NCBI GenBank assembly: GCA_902362705.1
Contig: CABIXK010000003.1
Location: forward strand, 182,238-196,529
Reading direction: 5' to 3'
DNA: 14,292 bases
DNA from: Rikenellaceae bacterium
Lineage (GTDB): Bacteria; Bacteroidota; Bacteroidia; Bacteroidales; Rikenellaceae
Shown here one piece after another: positions 1 to 6,018 of the stretch; position 1 is the stretch's first letter, and each line of letters begins with the position of its first letter. Under the pieces are notes generated by a model that worked only from the letters and a program-made list of their open reading frames with translations, made no database searches and was not told the origin of the DNA. A program made the translations under genes and the position numbers.

Positions 1-814
1 TGTCCATCAGCGCCTTGGTGCTGTCCTCGCCGTCGCGGATGTCCGAGAATATCTTCATCGCCTTCTGACGCATCATCCAGTGGTAGACGCTGTCGTTGAA
101 GTGCTCGGCGAAGCGGCGCTTGAATACCGACAGGCTCATGCCCGCCAGCGCGGCCAGCTCGGTCACCCCCTGCGCCTTGTCGTAGTTGTTGCAGACGAAG
201 ACGCGGAAGTTGTCCTGCGGCTGGATCATCGACTGGAAGAAGTAGGCGTGCTCGGTGGGCGAATAGAGCACCTTGATCATCATGAAGAGCTCGGCGGCCT
301 TCATCTTGTGGTAGCGCGCGCAGTCGTAGAGCTCGCGCACGGCGAACATCTCGCCCAGCAGGGCGGCGATCGAGGGGTGCACCGTCAGCGTCGGCGCCGC
401 CTCGGTCGGAACGGCCGTATCGTAGGGCATCACCTTGTCGAAAATATCCTGCTCGCAGAACTCGATGCGGTGGATGAGCGAGAGCACCACCACGTGGGTC
501 TCGTCGTGCGCCGTAGCCTCGTAGCGCTCGCCGCGCGCCAGGCAGACGCACTGCATCGAGGTCACCATGCGGGGCGTATCCTTCGCATGGTCGATCATCA
601 GCGCACCCGACAGCACGAAGACGATGCGCACCATCCGGTCGCCGGGGAAGCAGACGCCCTCGCCCGAACGGTATTTTACCTCGGCGAAGCGGCAGTAGGT
701 CGAGTCGCCGATGCGGCGAAACGGGGCGGGGAATGTTGGACAACTGCTACAATCCGCAGGACAATTCTCCTTCAAAGCAGCCTCCACAAACTGCGGTTTG
801 ATTTTAGTATCCAT
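1..814 (-). CDS. AraC-family transcriptional regulator (3' end outside window)
   Basis: The minus strand reads open from ATG at 814 to the window edge, giving 271 codons without a stop. The C-terminal part (about residues 203-271) looks like an AraC-type double helix-turn-helix domain: VTELAALAGMSLSVFKRRF at 217-235 is the first recognition helix region, followed by the AraC-like stretch HFNDSVYHWMMRQKAMKIF. The N-terminal ~190 residues look like a cupin-like sensing domain. Residues 18-25 form a tight cysteine group, C-x3-C-x2-C, with further cysteines at 41, 55, 89 and 91, which could bind metal or sense redox; that is inference. The start is supported by a near-perfect Bacteroidetes promoter just upstream. 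It is transcribed leftward with no visible partner, so the target is unknown. Family call is firm, role is not. Confidence 0.88.
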   Translation of the reverse strand, partial: MDTKIKPQFVEAALKENCPADCSSCPTFPAPFRRIGDSTYCRFAEVKYRSGEGVCFPGDRMVRIVFVLSGALMIDHAKDTPRMVTSMQCVCLARGERYEATAHDETHVVVLSLIHRIEFCEQDIFDKVMPYDTAVPTEAAPTLTVHPSIAALLGEMFAVRELYDCARYHKMKAAELFMMIKVLYSPTEHAYFFQSMIQPQDNFRVFVCNNYDKAQGVTELAALAGMSLSVFKRRFAEHFNDSVYHWMMRQKAMKIFSDIRDGEDSTKALMD

Positions 815-842
815 TAAACTTGGGTCAAAAAATATTAGCCCC

Positions 843-873
843 CAAAGTTACGCAAATATTCGAGTTCGCCAAA
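843..873 (-). promoter_or_regulatory. Promoter of the AraC-family gene
   Basis: Read on the minus strand, TTTG (873-870), 19 bases, then TAACTTTG (850-843) match the Bacteroidetes -33 (TTTG) and -7 (TAnnTTTG) elements. Transcription would begin around 836, giving a leader of roughly 20 bases. Confidence 0.75.
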
Positions 874-1056
874 AATCCGGCGCCAAAACCTCGCGCAGAG
901 GCCCCTCGGCGCGACGGTGTCCGAACGCGCCCACACACCATACATCCGCGGCGCAACGCCCCGCCCGACGGCCCGCGCCGCACCGACCTGCGCCGACCGC
1001 ACAGCCGCCCCTGCCGCTCCGGCCCCGCCAGTCCTGCTCCGCCCCCTGCGGCCGCG

Positions 1057-1917
1057 TCAGCGGTAGCTGACGACCAGGACGCGCGACGAGCCCCAGAAGC
1101 GGTCGGGGTCGACCACCACCAGCTTCTCGACGCGCCGGTCGTCGCCCGTCACCAGCTCGTAGCTCCCCTCGGGGTGCGACGAGACGACCGTCACGCGCCG
1201 CCGCCCCACCGGGATCTCGGTCAACAGCCGCGAGTCGGCATCGGTGAAGCTCTCCACGCCGGCCTTGCCGAGGGTGAGCGTGCGGCCGATGAAGCCCTGC
1301 TTGTCGATGATCTGGGCGTCGCGCAGCTCCTTCTCCGACCCGACGATATAATATACGGTGTGGAGCCGGTCGACGCGCTCCTCCAGCTCCCCCTTCTCGA
1401 CGTGGAGCCGCACCACCTCGGCCTCGCGCTCGGCCACCTGCTCGGTGAGCTGCTCGGCCTCGAGCTCCATGCGCTCGATGCGCGCGTGCAGGCGGCCGAT
1501 CTCCTCGCCCTTCGCAGCCAGCTCGGCGTCGAGGCTGCGGATCGTCTTCTCGAGGGCGCCGATCTTCACGTCGGCCCGGCGCAGCGCCGCCGCCGTGCGC
1601 TCGAGCGAGGCGATGCGCGCGCGGTTCTGCTCCAGCAGCCGGTCGATGGCCTCGATGTCGCTGCGGATCTCGTCGGTCGGACGCCGCACCCCCTCCTCGT
1701 CGGGGGTGTTGATGAGGTTCTCGCGCGAACGGATGCGGGCGAGGTTGTCCGCGATGGCGTTGATCTGCTCGAAGACGGCGTTGATGAGCGAATCCTTCGC
1801 CCCGACGACCGTCTGCAACGAATCGCGCTGCCCGGCGACCTCCAGCACCACCTGCTTGCGGATACACGACGAGAGCAGCAACAGCAGCCCCGCGGCCGCG
1901 ATGTAAACGTATTTCAT
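1057..1917 (-). CDS. Coiled-coil surface/periplasmic lipoprotein, Cbp1-like
   Basis: 286 aa. The start at 1917 gives a classic lipoprotein signal: MKYVY, a hydrophobic run AAAGLLLLL, and lipobox SSC with C18 as the lipidated residue. Residues about 50-185 are a long heptad-rich coiled coil (many E, R, L, A), and 186-286 form a compact C-terminal domain containing SHPEGSYELV and DPDRFWGSSRVLVV. From memory this architecture and the C-terminal motif resemble the Bacteroides Cbp1 collagen-binding glycoprotein adhesin family; no search was run. Binding of collagen by this protein is not shown by the sequence. An upstream in-frame ATG (2031) would add 38 residues before the signal and is unlikely. 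It appears monocistronic. Its stop codon lies inside a small hairpin (1056-1071) without a U tract. Confidence 0.8.
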   Translation of the reverse strand: MKYVYIAAAGLLLLLSSCIRKQVVLEVAGQRDSLQTVVGAKDSLINAVFEQINAIADNLARIRSRENLINTPDEEGVRRPTDEIRSDIEAIDRLLEQNRARIASLERTAAALRRADVKIGALEKTIRSLDAELAAKGEEIGRLHARIERMELEAEQLTEQVAEREAEVVRLHVEKGELEERVDRLHTVYYIVGSEKELRDAQIIDKQGFIGRTLTLGKAGVESFTDADSRLLTEIPVGRRRVTVVSSHPEGSYELVTGDDRRVEKLVVVDPDRFWGSSRVLVVSYR

Positions 1918-2018
1918 AACCGATCCGATTGTAGTTTTTCCAGTCAAATGCGCCGGCAGCCCCGCCCCGACGGCCCGACGGCCGATCCGGCCGGCACGGA
2001 TGCCGCCCCGCGCGCAGC

Positions 2019-2026
2019 CAAAGATA
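2019..2026 (-). promoter_or_regulatory. Probable -7 box for the Cbp1-like gene
   Basis: TATCTTTG on the minus strand at 2026-2019 matches TAnnTTTG. It sits just downstream of the rpmE2 terminator and about 95 bases before the ATG at 1917. The -33 element is weak (a TTCG-like match about 22 bases upstream). Confidence 0.5.
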
Positions 2027-2089
2027 GTCAATTATCGGGCTCGTTGTTCGAAAAAATGCACCCGGCGCGCAATCGGCCCCGCGCCCCGC

Positions 2090-2126
2090 AAAAAACAGAC
2101 GGGCCGCACCCTCGGTGCAGCCCGTC
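2090..2126 (-). terminator. Rho-independent terminator of rpmE2
   Basis: Arms 2098-2110 and 2114-2126 pair over 13 positions with a single mismatch (2105/2119) around a 3-base loop. On the minus strand they are followed by TGTTTTTT (2097-2090). It lies 24 bases after the rpmE2 stop. Confidence 0.85.
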
Positions 2127-2149
2127 GTTTCGGCGAAAAGCGGCGCGAA

Positions 2150-2419
2150 TTACTTCGCGGCGTTCTTCTTATCGTAGCGCTTTGCGTAACGGCTCATAAA
2201 CTTATCGACGCGGCCGGCGGTGTCAACCAACTTCATCTTACCGGTGTAGAACGGGTGCGACGTGTTGGAGATTTCCATCTTATACACGGGATAGGTTTCG
2301 CCGTTCACTTCGATGGTCTCTTTTGTCGAAACGGCGGACCGACACAAAAACACGTGGTCGTTCGACATGTCCTTGAACGCCACCAAACGATAATTCTCCG
2401 GATGAATACCCTTTTTCAT
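2150..2419 (-). CDS. rpmE2: 50S ribosomal protein L31, type B
   Basis: 89 aa beginning MKKGIHPENYRLVAFKD, a full-length bL31 of the type B (zinc-free, C-minus) class. Only one cysteine (C26) is present, so the four-cysteine zinc site of type A L31 is absent. Motifs typical of the family include STKETIEVNGETYPVYK and ISNTSHPFYTG. L31 sits at the central protuberance and bridges the 50S and 30S subunits. The ATG at 2419 is chosen because the upstream extension in this frame crosses the promoter. The gene is a single transcription unit with its own promoter (2456-2486) and terminator (2090-2126). In many bacteria zinc-free L31 replaces the zinc form under zinc limitation; whether this genome also has a type A copy cannot be seen here. 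Confidence 0.97.
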   Translation of the reverse strand: MKKGIHPENYRLVAFKDMSNDHVFLCRSAVSTKETIEVNGETYPVYKMEISNTSHPFYTGKMKLVDTAGRVDKFMSRYAKRYDKKNAAK

Positions 2420-2455
2420 TTCGTTTTTGTTTTTGAAATTGTTGCTTAAGCGGGG

Positions 2456-2486
2456 CAAAGGTACGAATTTATTCCGAACAAACAAA
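2456..2486 (-). promoter_or_regulatory. Promoter of rpmE2
   Basis: On the minus strand TTTG (2486-2483), 19 bases, then TACCTTTG (2463-2456). The predicted leader to ATG 2419 is about 30 bases and A-rich, with no Shine-Dalgarno sequence, as is usual in Bacteroidetes. Confidence 0.75.
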
Positions 2487-2577
2487 CTTCCGCCGAAAAT
2501 TTATCGGCGGAAAACACTCCGACCGCAAGGCTGGCGACACGGTGCGGCGCGCCCGGCTTTCGCGGCCCTCCCCTCGG
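2480..2577 (-). ncRNA. Candidate small RNA or long rpmE2 leader
   Basis: A minus-strand -7-like box TATCTTTG lies at 2591-2584 with TTTG 18 bases upstream (2613-2610). About 65 bases downstream of its expected start is a perfect 9-bp hairpin (arms 2488-2496 and 2504-2512, 7-base loop) followed on the minus strand by GTTTGTTTG. This is the layout of a roughly 95-nt transcript with a weak terminator, or an attenuated upstream start for rpmE2. No known RNA family is recognised. This belongs to the 334-bp stretch 2420-2753, which has no protein gene. Confidence 0.3.
2488..2512. repeat. Perfect inverted repeat between rpmE2 and tRNA
   Basis: Arms TTCCGCCGA (2488-2496) and TCGGCGGAA (2504-2512) flank a 7-base AT-rich loop. 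It abuts the -33 element of the rpmE2 promoter. It could be a terminator of an upstream minus-strand transcript or an operator. Confidence 0.6.
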
Positions 2578-2583
2578 CCGCCG

Positions 2584-2613
2584 CAAAGATATTTTCGCCC
2601 GGCAAAACGCAAA
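2584..2613 (-). promoter_or_regulatory. Minus-strand promoter-like element with no obvious gene
   Basis: TTTG (2613-2610), 18 bases, TATCTTTG (2591-2584). It points toward the hairpin at 2488-2512 and rpmE2. It could drive a small RNA or be a distal rpmE2 promoter. Confidence 0.4.
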
Positions 2614-2692
2614 CCCGGCAGCCCGTGCCCCGCTCATTCGCCGCTTCGGCCCGGCCGAAAACAGTGCGCCCCGAAAAAAAATGCGGGCGAAC

Positions 2693-2724
2693 TTGCTTTT
2701 TCTCTCGGCTTATTCGTATCTTTG
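2693..2724 (+). promoter_or_regulatory. Promoter of the CAU tRNA
   Basis: TATCTTTG at 2717-2724 matches the -7 box. TTGC at 2693-2696, 20 bases upstream, is a near -33 element. The tRNA 5' end (2754) lies 29 bases after the box. Confidence 0.7.
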
Positions 2725-2753
2725 CGCCCACGAAACGGCTGCGGCCGTTCGCC

Positions 2754-2827
2754 GGGCCCATAGCTCAGTCGGTCAGAGCAGCGGACTCATAATCCGAAGG
2801 TCGTGGGATCATGCCCCTCTGGGCCCA
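2754..2827 (+). tRNA. tRNA with CAU anticodon (Met elongator or Ile2)
   Basis: The acceptor stem GGGCCCA (2754-2760) pairs with TGGGCCC (2820-2826), with discriminator A2827 and no encoded CCA. The D stem is GCTC/GAGC (2763-2766, 2776-2779). The anticodon loop CTCATAA (2786-2792) gives anticodon CAT at 2788-2790. Elongator Met is the more likely charge, but a lysidine-modified Ile2 tRNA cannot be excluded by eye; the acceptor stem is fully paired at position 1-72, so it is not an initiator. Odd points: the T loop reads ATCATGC, so the usual T54 and A58 are absent; there is a T-T mismatch in the T stem (2804/2818) and a G-A apposition at the base of the anticodon stem (2781/2797). It is followed by a strong terminator. 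Confidence 0.9.
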
Positions 2828-2841
2828 CTCAAGGAACGAAA

Positions 2842-2872
2842 GAAAAGTCCCGATCCCGAATCGGGACTTTTC
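2842..2872 (+). terminator. Terminator after the tRNA
   Basis: A perfect 13-bp inverted repeat (2842-2854 and 2860-2872) with a 5-base loop ends in CTTTTC, so the stem includes the U run. The A-rich left arm means it could also act on the minus strand. Confidence 0.8.
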
Positions 2873-2904
2873 CGTATCCGTACAATACCCGCACACCGCC
2901 GACC

Positions 2905-3959
2905 ATGCAACCGACCTCACCGCCCCTGCCGCGCGAGAGCTCCTTCGAGCTGCTCCGCATCCTGGCGCAGTTTTTCATCGTCTTCTACCACCTGCTGCTC
3001 AACGTCGTCTTCCCCGACACGGGCGATCCGCTCTACCGCGCGCTCTGGCTGCCGCTGCACATCGGCGTCGTGCTCTTCGTCCTCATCAGCGGATATTTCG
3101 GCATCCGCCCCGGCGTGAAGGGGCTCGTCCGTCTCGTCGGCACGCTCGCCGTCTACCACCTGCCGCTGGCTCTGTGCCACCGCGCGATCGACGGGGGGGG
3201 GATTTGGGCCACTGGCTCGCCGTGGGCTGCTTCGTCTCGGCCACGCACTTCTGGTTCGTGCGCACCTATCTGTGTCTGTACCTACTCGCACCCGTAATCA
3301 ACCGTTTTCTGCACCGCATCGCGCCGAAGGAGCGCATCGCCCTGCTCGCCGCGCTGGCCTTCGTCAGCCACTATGTCGGGTCGGTCGGCTGCGACCCGTC
3401 GCTGGCGGGCGGAAAGAACCTCGCCACGTTTCTCTTTCTCTACGCCGCGGGCGACACGCTGCGCGCCTGCCGCAGCAGCTGGCTGCCCTACCGCCGCACG
3501 TGCGGCCTGATCTGGATCCTGCTCAACGCCGGCCTGGTCGTCCTGTTCACCTGCTGGACCTCGCCCGTCGGACGCGCCGTCTTCTCCCGGATGTGGTTCT
3601 CCTATTGCAGCTTCGGGCTGCTGGCCAGCGCCCTGCTCTTCTTCGTGTGGATCGGGGGCCTGCGCTTCAGCTCGCCGCTCGTCAACCGCGTCGCCCGCTC
3701 GTCGCTGGCCATCTACCTGCTGCACGGAGCGCCGCTGGTCGCCCTCCACGTCATCGCGCCCTTCGTCGTGCGCTACGTCTGCCCGCTCGGCGGGCGGGGT
3801 GCAGTGCTCGGCGCCCTGCTGCCGCTGACGCTCGGCATCATCGCGGCCTGCGTCGCCATCGATAACCTCCTCGCACCCCTCTGGCGGGCCCTCGACCGCC
3901 TCGGCAGCCGCCTCGGGGCGCGCTGGGAGCGCCTGGGCTGCACCTATTTCAGCCGATAG
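2905..3959 (+). pseudogene. Acyltransferase_3-family membrane acyltransferase, frame broken at a G9 tract
   Basis: From ATG 2905 the frame encodes 96 residues of a multi-pass membrane protein, then reads nine G (3193-3201) and stops at 3297, a 130-aa product. The rest of the protein continues in the next frame from the tract to the stop at 3957-3959. Ten (or seven) G would restore one protein of about 351 aa, the normal family length. Family evidence: R18 and H29 form the R-x10-H motif of acyltransferase_3 enzymes in the first membrane segment. The second frame carries HFWFVRTYLCLYLLAPVINR, the usual mid-protein segment, and about six more hydrophobic segments, including SSLAIYLLHGAPLVAL. Such enzymes O-acylate cell-surface glycans using donor from the cytoplasm; the substrate here is unknown. 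Only 32 bases separate the tRNA terminator from the start, and no clear promoter is seen. It is either a slipped-strand phase-variable gene in its OFF state, a real pseudogene, or a homopolymer sequencing error. Confidence 0.8.
3193..3201 (+). repeat. G9 homopolymer at the frame break
   Basis: Nine consecutive G within the acyltransferase gene. Both flanking frames are open through the tract, and the two family-matching halves meet exactly here, so a length change of +1 or -2 restores the full frame. Confidence 0.9.
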
Positions 3960-4097
3960 GCGCCGACCGAAAGCAAGGAGCGGCTCCTCAGCAGCAGCGC
4001 GCGATACCCGCCCCGCCGATAGTTCGGCCGCTTCGCCCTTTTTCGCGACCAACTACAACAGTTATCGGTCCCGATGCTTCCCGCCCCGCTCCCCTTC

Positions 4098-4130
4098 CGC
4101 CCTGCAGCCCGCCGCTGCGGGGCGTTTTTT
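4098..4130 (+). terminator. Rho-independent terminator downstream of the acyltransferase
   Basis: An 11-bp stem (4098-4108 with 4114-4124, one T-G wobble) with loop CCGCC is directly followed by TTTTTT (4125-4130). The gene-free stretch before it, 3960-4097, shows no other feature. Confidence 0.75.
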
Positions 4131-4163
4131 GAGGAAAAGAGGCCGGCGAAGCGAAATTTTTCC

Positions 4164-4171
4164 TACCTTTG
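4164..4171 (+). promoter_or_regulatory. -7 box of the DUF3127 gene
   Basis: TACCTTTG lies 28 bases before the ATG at 4200, preceded by an AT-rich patch; no convincing -33 TTTG is seen. Confidence 0.6.
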
Positions 4172-4199
4172 TCTGCAAATCAAAAACACGAGAAAAGAT

Positions 4200-4568
4200 A
4201 TGGAATTTGAAGGAACCGTTTACAAAATAATGCCCGTGACGAAGGGAACCTCGGCACGCGGCGAGTGGCAGCGCCAGGATGTAGTCTTCGAGATGCAGGA
4301 CGGCGCCTATGCCCGCAAGATATGCGTCACCTTCTTCAACCGCCCCGACGACGTGGCCCGGCTGAAGGAGGGCGCGACCTACTCGGTCTCGGTCAACATC
4401 GAGTCGCGCGAGTACAACGGCCGCTGGTACACCGACATCCGCGCCTGGCGCCTCCAGCCCAAGCAGACCGAGGCCCCGGCAGCCCCGATGTCCGACATGC
4501 CGCCCCTGGGCGAGACGCCGACCTACTCCCCGACGCCCGCCACGGAGGTCGACGACCTGCCGTTCTAA
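4200..4568 (+). CDS. DUF3127 protein, OB-fold-like with SSB-type acidic tip
   Basis: 122 aa starting MEFEGTVYKIMPVTKGTSARG. Residues 1-86 match the DUF3127 family common in Bacteroidota, with a β-rich pattern (QDVVFEM, KICVTFF, YSVSVNIESREYNGRWYTDI) resembling a single OB fold. Residues 87-117 are a Pro/Ala/Thr-rich linker, and the last residues, EVDDLPF, closely resemble the acidic, hydrophobic-ended tip (DDDIPF) with which single-stranded DNA-binding proteins recruit repair and replication partners. The family's function has not, to my knowledge, been defined; a nucleic-acid-binding role is inferred from these two features. The gene is monocistronic, with its own promoter (4164-4171) and terminator (4594-4622), and it converges on the FKBP gene. 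Confidence 0.92.
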   Translation: MEFEGTVYKIMPVTKGTSARGEWQRQDVVFEMQDGAYARKICVTFFNRPDDVARLKEGATYSVSVNIESREYNGRWYTDIRAWRLQPKQTEAPAAPMSDMPPLGETPTYSPTPATEVDDLPF

Positions 4569-4593
4569 ACGCGCCGCCGACACACGACGAAGG

Positions 4594-4622
4594 AGCCCCG
4601 GAAAAGTCCGGGGCTTTTTTTT
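4594..4622 (+). terminator. Rho-independent terminator of the DUF3127 gene
   Basis: A perfect 9-bp stem, AGCCCCGGA (4594-4602) with TCCGGGGCT (4607-4615), has an AAAG loop and is followed by a run of eight T (4615-4622). Confidence 0.92.
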
Positions 4623-4730
4623 CGCCGCACCGCCACCGGCGATGCCCCTCGCACGACGACACCCGCACGACCAACGGCCGCAAAAACAAGACGACCACAA
4701 AACGCCCCCCCCCGAAACAAGCCGGCTGCC

Positions 4731-4765
4731 GAAACGAAACGGCCGCCCCGCAATGGGGCGGCCGT
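4731..4765 (-). terminator. Terminator of the FKBP-type isomerase gene
   Basis: An 11-bp perfect stem (4739-4749 with 4755-4765, 5-base loop) lies 20 bases after the stop at 4786. On the minus strand it is followed by TTTCGTTTC. Between this and the opposing terminator (4623-4730) only a C9 run at 4705-4713 stands out. Confidence 0.75.
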
Positions 4766-4785
4766 CGTATCATCCGGGAAAAAGG

Positions 4786-5901
4786 CTACTTCGCGGGAGC
4801 CTCCTCCTCGGCTGCGGGTGCGGGCTCGACGAAAGGAACCACGTCGATGAGCTCCACCTCGAACTCCAGCGCCTCGTTGGGGCCGATGTCGCGGCCGGCG
4901 CCGCGGGAGCCGTAGGCCAGCTCGGCGGGGATCCAGAGGATGATCTTGCCGCCCTTGCCCACCAGCTGCATGCCCTCGGTCCAGCCGGGGATCACACGGT
5001 TGAGGGCGAAGCGCGCGGGCTCCTCGGCCTCCTTCAGGTTGCCCTTCTCGTCGAAGAGCGCGGGGTTCGACTTGCGGACCGTCTCCTGGCGCTCCTTCGT
5101 GAAGTTCTCGAACTTCGAGGCGTCGAAGACCTTGCCCTCGCGCGTGCGGCCCACGTAGTGCACGGCCACCTCGTCGCGCGGATCCTTGGCCTTGGCCTCC
5201 ATGTCGCCGGCCTCTACGACCTTGTAGAGCAGACCCGACTCGGTCTTCTGCACGCCCGAGCGCTTCTCCACCTCGGCGAGCCACTTCTCCGATGCGGCCT
5301 TGTTCTCGGCGGGCACCTTCACCATGAAGTAGTACTGGAGGTACTGCTGCGCCTCCATGTCGTTCATGCGGGCCTTGCCCTCCGAAGCCTCCTCCATGGC
5401 CTTGTTGATCCACACCACCTGGATAGGCATGCCCATCTGGGCCACGTTGAAGCCGATGTCGTTACCGAAGGCGTAGGAGATCTCCTCGCGCTCCTTCTCG
5501 CTCTCGAACATCGCCTCGTCGGCACGCGGATACTCCACGCGGGTCGAGTCGCCCTCGGCCATGCGGACGCTGTCGGCTGCGGCACGCTTCTCGGCCACGG
5601 CGCGGGCGCGCTCGCCGCGCTTGTTCATGAAGTAGTCCTGCAGCAGCTCGATCGCCTGATCGTGGTCGAGCGACGATTTGCCCAGGGCGGCCTCCTCGAC
5701 CCCCTTGGCCACGGCCTTCATGTCGAAGGGGATGTCGCCCATCTGGTAGTTGACGCTTCCGGCGATGTTGGCGCCGAAGGCATACGACAGCGAGTCGAAG
5801 GTCGACAGGCTGCCCATCCGCACGCCCGACGTGCTCTTGCCCGAGCAGGCGGCGAAGAGCGCAGCGCCGGCAAGCACTGCGGTGAAAATCATTTTTTTCA
5901 T
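4786..5901 (-). CDS. FKBP-type peptidyl-prolyl cis-trans isomerase lipoprotein
   Basis: 371 aa from ATG 5901. MKKMIFTAVLAGAALFAAC is a lipoprotein signal with C19 as the lipid site, so it acts in the periplasm, probably anchored to a membrane. Two copies of an FKBP_N-like helical module follow (about 37-91, starting DSLSYAFGANI, and 139-193, starting EEISYAFGNDI). The FKBP catalytic domain spans about 222-353 and keeps the usual pocket: Y249, F259-D260, V303-I304, W307, Y330, F347. Between the FD strand and the VIPGW helix it has about 30 extra residues (about 262-295) compared with a minimal FKBP. The last 15 residues are Pro/Ala/Glu-rich. It should catalyse prolyl isomerisation and assist folding of exported proteins. 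It is monocistronic, with a TATCTTTG box upstream. A longer in-frame start (5958) would bury the signal peptide and lies upstream of the promoter box. Confidence 0.93.
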   Translation of the reverse strand: MKKMIFTAVLAGAALFAACSGKSTSGVRMGSLSTFDSLSYAFGANIAGSVNYQMGDIPFDMKAVAKGVEEAALGKSSLDHDQAIELLQDYFMNKRGERARAVAEKRAAADSVRMAEGDSTRVEYPRADEAMFESEKEREEISYAFGNDIGFNVAQMGMPIQVVWINKAMEEASEGKARMNDMEAQQYLQYYFMVKVPAENKAASEKWLAEVEKRSGVQKTESGLLYKVVEAGDMEAKAKDPRDEVAVHYVGRTREGKVFDASKFENFTKERQETVRKSNPALFDEKGNLKEAEEPARFALNRVIPGWTEGMQLVGKGGKIILWIPAELAYGSRGAGRDIGPNEALEFEVELIDVVPFVEPAPAAEEEAPAK

Positions 5902-5944
5902 GTTGCGATCAATTATTTTGGTTCGTTTCTCTCTTCCGAAAGTG

Positions 5945-5952
5945 CAAAGATA
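5945..5952 (-). promoter_or_regulatory. -7 box of the FKBP lipoprotein gene
   Basis: TATCTTTG on the minus strand (5952-5945), with TTTG 22 bases upstream (5978-5975). The leader to ATG 5901 is about 37 bases. Confidence 0.65.
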
Positions 5953-6018
5953 AGACAAAGAAGATAAAGTTATGCAAAAATACGACCGATCATGCCAATA
6001 TCGCGCCGCGCACGGGCG

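Noticed and set aside
1056..1071. GTCAGC/GCTGAC hairpin at the end of the Cbp1-like gene as a terminator
   Set aside because: Only 6 bp with no U tract, overlapping the stop codon; termination is not supported.
2754..3959. tRNA plus acyltransferase as a genomic island
   Set aside because: No integrase, no repeat of the tRNA 3' end downstream, and DUF3127 follows with normal features; insertion is possible but unsupported.
4705..4713. C9 homopolymer between the convergent terminators
   Set aside because: It lies outside any gene, so it is not a coding switch. It shows that 9-base G/C runs can occur here without function, which tempers the phase-variation reading of the G9 tract.
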